Shown: piece by piece, positions 23,802-35,447 of the stretch
How the letters are laid out: every line of letters begins with the position of its first letter
Numbering within the stretch: the stretch's first letter is position 1
NCBI RefSeq assembly: GCF_009389715.1
Contig: NC_052399.1
Location: 10,542,585-10,606,584, forward strand
Direction of reading: 5' to 3'
DNA: 64,000 nt
DNA from: Phoenix dactylifera
Lineage: Eukaryota > Streptophyta > Magnoliopsida > Arecales > Arecaceae
Notes under the pieces: generated by a model
What the model saw: only the letters and a program-made list of their open reading frames with translations
What the model was told of the DNA's origin: nothing
Database searches by the model: none
Made by a program: the position numbers and the translations under genes

Positions 23802-26800
23802 CGGGGGCTACACATTCCTTTATATCCTCCAAGTTCTCTGCATCCTTGCATCTTAAGCCTGATAAGTTAGATGAGCCTTTACTTGTTGCTACCCCTCTCA
23901 AGAAGACAGTAGTGGTGGATTCTGTTCATAAAAACTGCACAATTCAGATAGAGGACAGAAAATTTTTGGCTGACTTAGTACTGCTAGACATGTATGATTT
24001 TGATGTCATCCTTGGTATGAATTGGCTGTCTGAATATCATGCTCACATTGATTGCTTTGGCAAGAGGGTAGTGTTTCAGATACCTGGTGAACAGGAAATC
24101 TTCTATCAGGGTGATGCACCCACTATGAATCCCTCTTTGCACATTATATCTGCAATGAGTGCAAGGAAGGCCCTCAGAAAGGGGTGTCAGGCCTACCTAG
24201 CTTGTGTGGTAGACACTACAAAAGAAACAAGGCTAGAGGATATCCCTGTTGTGAGAGAGTATCCAGAAGTATTCCCTGATGATCTACCTGGATTACCTCC
24301 TGATCGGAAGATTGATTTTCGGATCGATCTCTTATCGGGTGTTGGGCCTATCTCGAAGGCTCCTTATCGGATGGCCCCGGCAGAGCTAAGAGAGTTGAAG
24401 GTTCAGCTACAGGAATTTCTAGAGAAGAAATTCATCCGCCCGAGTGTTTCACCATGGGGAGCTCCTGTACTATTTGTCAAGAAGAAGGATGGAAGTATGC
24501 GGCTGTGTATTGATTACCGGGAGTTGAACAAGGTGACAGTGAAGAACAAATACCCTCTACCCCAGATTGATGATTTATTTGATCAGCTACAAGGTGCCCA
24601 AGTTTTCTCCAAGATAGATCTGCGATCTGGGTATCATCAACTGAAAATCCTAGCAGATGATGTGCCGAAGTCTGCATTTCGAACCAGGTATGGGCACTAG
24701 GAATTTTTAGTTATGCTATTTGGACTAACCAATGCGCCAGCTGCTTTTATGGATCTGATGAACAGGATCTTTAAGCAGTATTTGGATCAGTTTGTTATTG
24801 TTTTCATTGATGATATACTGATCTATTCTAAGAGCAAAGAAGAACATGAAGATCACTTGAGAGTGGTATTACAGATTCTTCAGGAGAATAGATTATATGC
24901 CAAACTGAGCAAATGTGATTTCTGGCTGGATAGTATTGCATTTCTTGGTCATGTAATCTCTAAAGAAGGGGTATCAGTGGACCCAAAGAAAATTGAAGCA
25001 GTGGTGGATTGGCCTCGTCCTACAAATGTCACTGAAATCAGAAGCTTCTTGGGTTTGGCTGGTTATTATAGAAGATTTGTGGAAGGATTCTCTCGGATCG
25101 CTACTCCTTTGACTCGTCTGACCCAGAAACGAGCAAAGTTTGTATGGAGTGAAGATTGTGAGCAAAGTTTTCAAGAGCTAAAGCAAAGGCTGGTATCTGC
25201 TCCTATTCTTACTTTGCCAACCAGTACTGGGGGTTTCATCATCTATAGTGATGCCTCCAAGAAAGGATTGGGCTGTGTACTAATGCAGAATGATAAAGTA
25301 GTAGCCTATGCCTCTAGACAGCTGAAGCCATTTGAGCAGAACTATCCGACACATGATTTGGAGTTGGCAGCAGTGATTTTTGCTCTGAAGATTTGGCGAC
25401 ATTATCTATATGGTGAGCCTTGTGAGGTTTTTACTGATCATAAAAGCCTAAAGTATATATTTACTCAGAAGGAATTAAGCATGAGGCAAAGAAGATGGCT
25501 TGAGCTACTAAAAGATTATGATCTAAGCATCAAATTCATCCGGGAAAGGCTAATGTTGTGGCAGATGCTCTCAGTAGGAAGTCAGCAGTGGGCTCCATAT
25601 CTTTGCTTACCACTCAGAAGTAGATTTTGAAAGATTTTGATATGATGCAGATTGAGGTGATTACCAAGGGTGCTGGAAGTATGTTGGCTAGTTTGTTGGT
25701 GCAACTTACCTTGATAGAAAGAATAAAAGCTGCTCAACAGACAGATGCACGTTTATGTCAGCTTAGAAATGATGTGGAGAGAGGGTTACGACCCGAACTC
25801 CGAATCCACCCGGATGGTACTCTGCGTTTTGGCAGTAGATTATGTGTGCCCAGGGATGCTGATCTAAAAAGAGAGATTCTGGAGGAAGCTCATCAGTCTC
25901 GTTTCTCTATTCATCCCGGCAGTACTAAAATGTATAGAGATTTACGGAAACATTTCTGGTGGAACGGCATGAAGAGAGAGATAGCAGGATTTGTAGCTCG
26001 GTGCTTGGTATGTCAGCAGGTAAAGGCTAAGCATCAGAGACCGGCTGGTTTGCTAGAACCACTAGAGATTCCAGAGTGGAAATGGGAGCACATTACTATG
26101 GATTTTGTTACTGGGCTTCCGAGGACAGTAAGGAGGAATGATGCAGTATGGGTAATTGTTGATCGCCTCACGAAGTCAGCTCACTTTTTACCCTTTAGGG
26201 TTGGCACTTCACTTGACAGGCTGGCTCAGAGGTATATTGATGATATTGTGCGCTTACATGGGGTACCAGTAAGCATTGTATCTGATCGGGACCCCCGCTT
26301 TGTATCTGGATTTTGGAGAAGCTTCCAAACTGCTATGGGCACTGATCTGAGACTCAGCACTGCTTATCATCCTCAGACTGATGGTCAGTCAGAGAGGACG
26401 ATCCAGACCCTGGAGGATATGCTGCGGACTAGTACTGTTGATCTGGGAGGTTGTTGGAATGATCATATATCACTAGTTGAGTTTGCCTACAATAATAGTT
26501 ATCATTCTAGCATCCAGATGGCACCTTATGAAGCCTTGTATGGAAGAAAATGTCGGTCTCCTTTACATTGGGATGATGTTGGAGAGAAGAAGTTGTTAGG
26601 CCCTGAATTAGTTCAGAGTGCTAGGGAGAAGATTCTACTAATCAGAAAAAGGCTCAAGGCAGCTCAAGATAGACAGAAAAGCTGGGCAGATAAGAAAAGA
26701 AGAGAAGTGAAATTTCAGAAGGGGGACTTTGTATTCTTAAAAGTTTCACCCTCGAAAGGTGTTACAAAATTTGGAAGACATAGTAAATTGAATCCTCGCT

Positions 26801-27150
26801 ACATTGGACCCTTTGAGATTCTTTCTAGAGTAGGGGAGGTTGCTTACAAACTAGCTTTGCCACCAGAGTTATCCAGTGTGCATAATGTCTTTCACGTTTC
26901 TCTTCTACGGAGATACATTCCTGATCCCAGCCATATAGTACAGCACGAGCCCCTGCAGATTGATAGAGACCTGATTTATGAAGAGTATCCTTTACGCATC
27001 ATTGATCATAAGGAGCAGGTCCTGAGGCGACGTATCATCCCCTATGTGAAAGTTCAGTGGAGCAACCATTCGGAGAGAGAGGCCACATGGGAACTTGAGG
27101 AGGATATGCGAGCAAGACATCCGCAACTCTTTGAGAATACAGGTATGTAA
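23802..27150 (+). pseudogene. Broken Ty3/gypsy chromovirus pol (protease to integrase)
   Basis: A plus-strand pol begins inside the protease active site: SGATHSFIS is present but the catalytic Asp codon is lost at the junction. Reverse transcriptase follows, with [14 protein letters not shown] and the catalytic FIDD box at about 24810. RNase H has [11 protein letters not shown]. Integrase has an HHCC finger ending CLVCQQVK, DDE residues in TMDFVTGLP, VSDRDPRF and SERTIQTLE, and a chromodomain-like tail, RRIIPYVKVQW. Defects: a TAG in place of the Tyr after RYGH at 24698, a 1-bp frameshift near 25537, a TAG at 25621, and no gag or 5' part. The tail resembles the Tekay/Del chromovirus lineage, which inserts in heterochromatin and often has multi-kilobase LTRs. 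It is non-functional as it stands. Confidence 0.9.
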
Positions 27151-27172
27151 ATTTCGAGGACGAAATTCTAAT

Positions 27173-27185
27173 AAGGAGGAGAGAA
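27173..27185 (+). promoter_or_regulatory. Gypsy polypurine tract
   Basis: The all-purine AAGGAGGAGAGAA lies immediately before the TGTGATAACC start of the 3' LTR, the normal place for plus-strand priming during reverse transcription. Confidence 0.85.
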
Positions 27186-29863
27186 TGTGATAACCGCCCC
27201 ACTTCCAAGAGAAACGGAGGGGGGGAGGGCATTACACCATCGTGCAGGCGTTCGTAACGCCTGATGGTGGGCGGTTACAACCGTCCGCCTTCCCAGTGAT
27301 CGAGGCTACAAGAAGCCCCGATTGGCTACCATTTCACCACCCGTTCATCCTCCTCCTCCACTGTTTGTCTCCCTCTCTCACAATCCTCTCCGATTGGCAG
27401 GACCCGGTGTTAGACCCACGCCGCCGGAGTAAAGGGCCGCGTTGCCGGAGTAGGAGGCGGACGTTCTTCTTCAAGCAGGTAACGCCCTTACTCATAGTTA
27501 TTCTTTGTATATCTAGTTTAGAAATTAAATCAAATAAAAAAAAAAAGAAGGGGGAAGGAAGATGGCGGCGGGCGCCGGCTGCGATGGCCGCAAGCTGCGT
27601 CGGCCGCAAGCCGCGACGGCAAGAGAGGCCGTAAGCCGCGGCGGCCGCAAGGGCGGCTGGTGTCGGGGAACGCCGCCGGCTGCGGCTCGGGCCCTCCCCG
27701 AGCCAGATCTCCCGTCCGCGGGAGAAGAAGGAAAAAAAAAAACTTACCGGTGGTTGATCCGCAACCGCGGGCGCCGGCCTCGGCCGTGGGCTGCGGGTCG
27801 TCGGCCGTGGGACGCGGGTCGCCGGCAGCAGGATGCAGACGCGGCCGCAGGCCGCCGATGCGCCCCCGAGCGCGACCACGGGCACGGCCGCGGGTGTGGC
27901 CGTGGGCGTCGCAGGCCGGCCGCCGGGCGCCATCGGCCGCAGCCCGTTCCTCCCAAGCCTCCCGAGCTCGCCCTCCTCCCTCCACGGGAGAAGAAATGGG
28001 AAGAAAGGGGGAAGGAGAAATCGGGAGAAGAGAAGAGGAGGAGAAGAAAAAGAAAGAAAAAAAAAAAGGGAGAAGAAGGTTCGGGAAGGAAGAAGGAAGA
28101 AGGAAGAAAAGAAAAAAAAGAAAAGAAGAAAAAAGAAAAGAAAAAGAAAAGAAAAGGAAAGGAAAAGAAAAAAAAAAGAAAAAAAAAGAAGTGAGAGACC
28201 CTTAACGGGTCCGACCTAACGGGTCTGATCCGGGTACGGATCCGAACCTGTTAGGCCCAAATAAAATTAAAAAAAAAAATGGGTTTAGCCAAATTTGATT
28301 AAAACCGAGCCCAGTCAGATTAGGCTAAGTCCGGACGAACCCAAACTATAAATTGGGTTAAATCCGAACCAAATTAAGCCCAATTGAGTTGGATCTGAAC
28401 CTAATTAAGCTGAGTTAGTCTCAACATACCCAAATTGAATATGAATCAAGCCCAATTCAAAACCAGTTTAACTAAATTGAGACCGAATTGACTTTGGGCT
28501 GACCCTGACTCAAGCCTAGATGAGCCACATTGATCCTGGACCAAAATTAAACTTAATTGGACTTGAAATTGAGCCCAATAACATAATCAGAAGACCAAAT
28601 TGACCCGATAGGGCTAGACCCAATCAGGAACCGAGCCCAATTCTTTAATTAAAGACCCAATTGACCTACGTGAACCCAATCTGGTTCTAAATCGAGGCCA
28701 AGGGCTCTAAATTAAATAAATTGGACTTGAGATCCAAGCAAGTAAATTCATGTTATGATAAATTAGAAAATTATGAAATAAATAGAGAATAATGTGACCC
28801 CTATGTGATTTATTTAGGTGATCAAGGATTTGTCACCCGGACGTAAGAAATTGGAAAGCATATTGCTGTAAGTAACCTTGGCACTGATCTTAAAGTTTTT
28901 AAACTACTATTTATTCATCATTATGAAAATGTATTGCTTACGATATATTTTCCTCAAAATTAGGATCAAGTATATGATTGCATGAGATACATGAATTTGA
29001 TTAAAGAGCATCCTTCATGAATATTTGATGATGTATGAGTTACGAAATTATGATTATGTTAGACTGTATGAAAAATGATATTTGAGGCATGTTTATGCAT
29101 TTTAAATTATATAATGCCATTTATCATTTTCCAATCTATTTATGATGATTATGATTTATGAAAAAAAAAGAATATGATTTATGAACTCTCAGATAGCTAT
29201 GACCACCTCTAGAAATAGAGGCCAGTCGACACCCTGGAGCTAGCATCCAAAGAATAACAGGCCCTCTGCCAACGGGTTAAAGTTGGTAACGAATAACAGA
29301 ATTAGTCGACTAAGATTAACAGGCCCTGTCACGGGATTATAGTGACCATAGCAGCACATCCGTCTGAGAGTATGTTTTATAAAGTATGGATAAATGGCAA
29401 TATTTTTATATGACTCGCATTGTCATGATTATGAACTTTTATGGATAGAACATGCATTGCTTTATGACCTGATTTGTGTATATCATATATAAATGTTTTA
29501 TTTTACTACAACTGTTGGCTTTTTAATCACTGCATTGGCATAATTGTACTTGATCCAATAAGATAGTACCTGGTTACTTACTGAGCTGTGTAGCTCATAC
29601 CTTTTTATCTACTTTTTTCCTACAGATGATTAAGACCACTAGGAGCAGGGAGCTTGATGTTATTCAGGGTTAGGGTAATTGAAAATGTTATGTAATAATC
29701 AGATTTTAGAAGCTCTGTACTGTTCCAACTTCATGAACAATGTTATGATATTAGTAAATAAAACTATTTATTTTCATTACGAAATTTTAAGTGGTTTCGT
29801 GTTATTGTGTGCATAAGATTGCAATAGCACGGTCGTGTCATGATCCGGATTTGGGGCGTGACA
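27186..29863 (+). repeat. Gypsy 3' LTR, 2678 bp
   Basis: It begins TGTGATAACC right after the polypurine tract and ends GGGGCGTGACA. The first 0.75 kb includes a CpG-rich block (27555-27960) with GGCCGC-type runs. A long GA-rich tract follows at 27985-28190, then AT-rich sequence with many degenerate motifs. Its last 1923 bp (27941-29863) form the right arm of the inverted repeat with 21877-23801. Open frames over the GA-rich tract (KKKEKK) are low-complexity and not genes. Confidence 0.85.
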
Positions 29864-29865
29864 AA

Positions 29866-30601
29866 TGTCACGCCCCCGCCTGCGCGAGGCACGTAAGACA
29901 CCTAGTGCCCACGTGGGGGCCACATGAGGGGGGACCGCGGGGCTCCCCTGCCAGATATTGTCCGGTTCTGGGGCTTCACGCAAGCGTCCTTCACCCCTCC
30001 TCGGTTTTGTTTTCCTCCCAAAACGCGTCTGCAGGATTTGGAGACACCCGCCTCATATGCCCAGGCTCTGGAACGAGTCTTTCCGATGTGGGACTATTGG
30101 GCCTCACACCCTTCCCACCATCAGACAAGAGCCGTCCTCGGCTCTGCAGACGCGTTTTGGGTGGAAAACAAAACCGGGGAGGGGTGAAGGACGCTTGTGT
30201 GAAGCTTCAGAACCGGACAATATCTGGCAGGGGAGCCTCGTGTTCCCCCCTCATGTGGCCCCCACGTGGGCACTAGGTGCCTCACGTGCCTCGCAGAGGC
30301 GGGGGCGTGACATTTGGTATCAGAGCCGAGGACGACTCTTGTCCAATGGTGGGTAGGGTGTGAGGCCCAATAGTCCCACATCGGAAAGACTCGTTCCAGA
30401 GCCTGGGCATATGAGGCGGGTGTCTCCTAATCCTGCAGACGCGTTTTGGATGGAAAACAAAATCGGGGAGGGGTGAAGGACGCTTGCGTGAAGCCCCAGA
30501 ACCGGACAATATCTGGCAGGGGAGCCCCGTGTTCCCCCCTCATGTGGTCCCCACGTGGGCACTAGGTGCCTCACGTGCCTCGCAGAGGCGGGGACGTGAC
30601 A
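29866..30601. mobile_element. Inverted TRIM cluster at right end of the composite
   Basis: A minus-oriented 243-bp TRIM LTR at 29866-30108 is followed by a truncated internal domain up to GGCTCTG at 30146. The sequence then switches strand through a shared CTG and continues as a plus-oriented partial LTR (about 30144-30312). Next come a 46-bp internal domain (30313-30358, starting TTTGGTATCAGAGC) and a complete 243-bp LTR (30359-30601). The two nucleotides AA separate the gypsy LTR end (29863) from the first TRIM LTR. The full-length copies keep the 243/46-bp metrics of the left array. Confidence 0.85.
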
Positions 30602-30606
30602 AATGG

Positions 30607-33600
30607 TGTTTCAGCACAACGGTAATTTCTTTGTAAAAATACACATGAGATAGGAAAAAAATCTAAGTCGTGCTTATATATTTATGGGGTCATCTATTAC
30701 TAAAACTTAACTTTTTGGTTGGATTTTCGCATGGCATCAGAATTCATGATCCCTCTTTCCCACCGATCCTCCGGCACTTTCACTTATGCTTTTTTGGGTT
30801 GGATTTTAGCAATCCTAATAAACCTCATGCTAGTCTCATCTATCGAGTCCACTCTACATTGATGTATTCTTTACAAATATATCATAAACATTAAAAAAAT
30901 AATAACATAATCTCCAAACAAATCTAAATTTTTCTTATGTATCTTAATGCAATTATTGAAATAAATAGGTACTTAATCATCTTAGGTGAAATTTGACCAA
31001 TAACAACTAACCTCGTCTAATCTATGAAGAAAACCCTTCAACCAAATCAAAGAACCTAACTTTCTCCAACAACCACTTTAACATGTCCTATTCTGAACAA
31101 AAGATTCCAACCCAAGCTCTGACTAACAAAATCGAACAAGGGCGTTATCAATGGCTACAAATTTTTAAACTATTCAAAGGTCCAAAGTATCCTCCAGATA
31201 TGCCCCTTTAAGTTGAAGATCTCTCAATAATCTTTGAGGGTTGCACTAATATACTTTTAGAGGATAGCTAGCCAAAGGTGGATGCTTGCAAAAACTATAA
31301 TTTACCTTGCCATTTCCTAATTGCTTTTAGGTTGGCTTGGTAGTCTGAAACAACAAATGGACAGAAGGGAAGGTGAGGGGATTAGTTTGAAGGAATCCAG
31401 AGAACCGTTGAGCTCAAGTTGGCCAAACTCTCACCTAACTACCAAAGCCAATATAAGTTTGTCGGCCGTCTCGGTCATAGCCGTTATGAGGTGCAAGCAT
31501 CAACTCTGAAAAAAGTAATAAAAAAGAAGAGGATATGGATTTAGGCGTCACAAAAAACTGCACAGAATTAATAAATAAATAAATCAACGAATAAATAAGA
31601 GAGCAAGCAGTGAACAAATAATGAATGAATGAATGAATAAAAACAACAAAGTTGCCACTATGAAGGATGATTGTTGAAATTAAGATAGAAGGTAAATAGT
31701 AGATGAGTAACTACATAGAAAGAGGGAGACCCATCCGTATTATAATTATCCAGTTCAAATGCTATAAAAGAGATGTTACTGCTGCAGCAAGCCGCAATTC
31801 ACCTTATAACAATAGCAAAAAAAAAAATTTGTATGACATAGAATGAAATAGATTTAAAAAAAATATAAACAAATATATAAAAAAAAAATGAAAGCTAGTA
31901 TAAGAGCTGGTCGTTAACTACTTACTTTTTTTCACATACTTGTCGACATTATGTAGAGCATTTTCTCAATTATACAGATATTCTCCACCTTTTTGTGTAA
32001 ATTAAAAAAACTAAAATTAATCTAATTTTTTATCTTGATATAAGGAAATCTTCATAGTGCAGAAGATATATTTTGATACAATTTCATGAGCATCTTTTGG
32101 TGGAGAGACATCTTACTCCATTTGGATCTCAAGATAGCATCAATCGTTAAATTGCTAAGTTGTTCTATGTGGTTGAAAAAGTATTTCTCTTTAAGTGTTT
32201 ATCTCTGTACTAGTTTTCATACTATTATTGCTAGATATCCAGGTTTTCTTATCAAACTTTTGTCATTACAATATTTCCTAATGCTTATCCCTTGTTTAAT
32301 TTTTTGAATTTTCTATGTTGCTCCTGGATATCCATCCTAGATTTGTTGGCCATTATGAAACCCATATGAAAGTATGTTTTAGTGGGTTAATAGGGCTTGG
32401 GTGGATTAATTGGCATTGAAGAGGATTTAGGGTTCAAAATAGATCACAGTGCTCTTGATGTTATTCGTCGAATTGGAGCGAAAATATATATAAAAAAATT
32501 TCTATTATTCTTTTTTATGATCTTGGTCAATTTCTTGTGCTCCCAAACTTAAAATTTCATGTGAGCCATAGTATCCCACATTTTACATGGCTAAGCCTCT
32601 TGAAAAGTTTTGATTATTGTGCTCGATGTTGAATTATTTATCATTCACTATTTCGTGCTAGCGGTTATATTAATTTTAGCAAAATATTCTACGTTTTTTG
32701 TTGAGCTTTTATATAGTTTTCATGTTGTATAGCTTGTACGTGCATTAGTGCATGCATCAAAGTCAACAATATGATTTTCTACAAACTTAACTATTTGCTC
32801 ACATTTGTGCTAGCCAACTTGTGCATTTCAGTTGACCCACACTTGCTAGTCTATTGATCATGTTGTCACCCTTGTACATGGACCTAGACATAGCTATGAC
32901 CATTACCCCAATATTTTCCTAGCATTAGCTATCCTCTTGAAGGGATCATCTCACAACAATGGCGAACTTAGTAAGAACCATAACAATATTCTACCTTTCA
33001 AGCTCCTAACATTGAACCCTGGTTGATTGTGGGGCAAGTGAGTTAGTGACGGTGGAAGGATTTATTTTGCTAAAAGCCTTATTTTTGGGGAATATAATAT
33101 GCTGATATCAGAATTGTCACCTTAATTATTCTTGGATTTGGACAAACATTACTCCCCCTCTTTTGCCATTCTTATATCCTCAGTCCTCTTCTACTTTCTC
33201 CTTATCTTCTTCCCTTATTCCTCCGTTCAAGCTCTGCACCAAGCAACAGTTTACACTATTCCAGTAATCATCATCATCCAGCGAATACCACCATCCATAA
33301 CTAAAAAATAATTCGTTTTTTTTATATGCGCACCTTTATAAATATCTAAAATTACATAAATATTCTCTCAAATTTAGTATTGGGATGTATATATACATAT
33401 ACATATATATACACGCGCTCTCAAACTTATTATTTGTATCTATATCCTCATAATTTTTTTTGTTTTGCATGCACACCTAGATTGAATTAAAGGTATTTGT
33501 GCAAAAAGAAGTAATTTACAGAGGTGTGCGCACAAAAATAAATAATTTATAATGGCATAAATACAAATAGTAAATTTATAAGGATATACACATAATTTTA

Positions 33601-34700
33601 GAAATTTATAAGAGTATAAAAAACTAATTATAAAAAAAAATTAACGAGGGCAAATAATTTATATATATATATATAATTTATAAGGATATATATATAATTT
33701 CAGAGATTTAAAATAGTATACATGTAAAAAGAATAATTTATAAAGATAGACATGCAAATAATATATTTGCAAAGGTATGTGAGCATTTTAAATTTTTGTA
33801 AAAGTATACATGCAAAAAAGCTCATAATAAGTTTAAAAATGTTACAAATAAAGAAACCTCGAAAGAATACCAAAGAACAGGGATACCTTGTACCCACAAT
33901 CAAACACAGATGCCAGAAGGCTCCAATTACATAATGTTGTTGACAACCATTAATAGCAATACATCTAATAGCGGCCATTGTACGTAGTATAGCACATACT
34001 GCCGGGGATCCTTGCTTTTGCTTTTGCTTGGCACTCGTCAAGTACCATCCTTTCTTTTCCCATATGCGATGGCGGATATACTCATTAGCCTTTTTTAGGC
34101 CTCTAAAGAGAACCATGACCTTTGTCCTACTCTTTGATTTGAATCTAGCACTCAAAAATAAAATGAAGCCACGCAAGTCTACCAAATCAACAGGGACAAA
34201 TCACCATCACGCATGTATCTCTCTTGCTTCAGATATTATCCAAAGTCGATAGCTATCACATGGTACTCAGGAGCACCAATGGAATTCCATCTATTTGCTA
34301 CTGATGTGATCAACTCAAAGGATATAGATTGGCTGGATTATGCTACTCAATTTGGTTTTCTGGCAGCTCAAGTAAGGTCAATAACACAGTCAATCATAAG
34401 TATCTCAACTGCTATTTGCTAGGTGATTGGATTTTTGAAAACAAAATGACTGTGGTTGAAATAAAACGATCATAGTGTTACTTGCCAAAAACTATTGCTT
34501 GCAATTTTTTATGACAATATATGCACACATATCATGTATCTCTTCCAACATGTATAAAAAAAATAATAAAAAAAAGTTTTACCCTCAACTAATACTTTTG
34601 TATATTAACTAATATTAGCATAATAAAGTTTACTGTGTTGGAAGTGAAAATATCCAATAACAGTCATGGTAGTGGATTAACGGCTAATGATAATGGGAGT
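30607..34700. other. Long non-coding interval upstream of the EOL1-like gene
   Basis: AT-rich sequence without a recognised gene. It has A-rich runs near 31820-31890 and a TATATA patch near 33660-33680. A coding-like island of unknown identity at about 33840-34430 has a 161-residue frame on the minus strand (34185-33700) and a plus-strand frame reading YSGAPMEFHLFATDV (34213-34422). Neither belongs to a family I recognise, and both lack a convincing start or splice context. Confidence 0.4.
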
Positions 34701-35447
34701 TAAATCATGCTCCAACCCACCCCACTGTCCCCAAAAGAGGAGCTTTTAGGGAGGAAAGAGGAAGCACACCCTTCCCTTTTCTTCTAAAGAGACGAGAGAT
34801 CGAGGGCTTTGGATTCCTCCTCTTTGACCCCAGACTTCGATCGTCGCGCCGAACTTTGGGGCTGAGAGCTCACCGGGTTTGCCTTCCTAATTCTTCCTTC
34901 TCAGAGCCCCACAAGTTCCTTCGGAATTGTTTTTGATGAATTTCTGAAGGTTTTTTTGGGTGAAAGTTTAGGTGTTATAGCCAATTTTTAGATTGTTTTC
35001 GCTTCTTTGTCCCGAGAGTCTTGTTATATCTGTTGCTATGGAGTTAAGATAGAGGAAAGGAGGCGCCTTTCTTGGTGGGGATTTAAGCCAGCAAGCGGTT
35101 TGAGTGGTATGTAGAAGAAAGACGCCTCCTTTTTTAAGTTTCAGTCTCCATCTCTTTGAGTTTTTCTAGCTTTTCCTTTTTCTGGATACGGTTCTATGGC
35201 TCAGAAGTGAGGAAGGAAATCCGAAATCCGTTATGAAGTCTTCTGTAAGCTGTTTTTGCTGTGGGAAATGGTACCAATTTGGTGGAGGTTTTGATTGGCG
35301 ATAAAAAGGAGACTCCTTTCTTCGCTTATGTTTGTTGTTGCTCCCAATTTCCCTCGCTATCTTCTCTAGTATATGGTATTTGAAAACTTGTGAGAAGACC
35401 CATTTGGAACTGTGGAGATTTGGGGATTTCGCTCCCTCTTAACCTCC

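Larger units (their letters stand above)
21005..30606. mobile_element. Composite TRIM/gypsy insertion with AATGG TSD
   Basis: A 9592-bp insertion at 21010-30601 is flanked by AATGG at 21005-21009 and 30602-30606. From left to right it holds: three minus-oriented TRIM LTR-plus-internal units (21010-21876); an inverted copy of the last 1.9 kb of a gypsy LTR (21877-23801); a 5'-truncated gypsy pol (23802-27150); a polypurine tract and complete 3' LTR (27173-29863); a minus-oriented TRIM LTR (29866-30108) with part of its internal domain; and a plus-oriented partial LTR, internal domain and full LTR (30144-30601). Both outer termini are U5 ends (TGTCA at the left, TGACA at the right), whereas a normal element has one U3 and one U5 end. 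The 5-bp duplication is what a gypsy-type integrase leaves, so the structure probably integrated as a unit. The TSD could be chance at about one in a thousand. Confidence 0.75.

Noticed and set aside
23519-23901. Lys/Glu-rich open frames, and their counterparts at 27562-28219
   Set aside because: Pure GA/CT low-complexity tract of the gypsy LTR, read on either strand.
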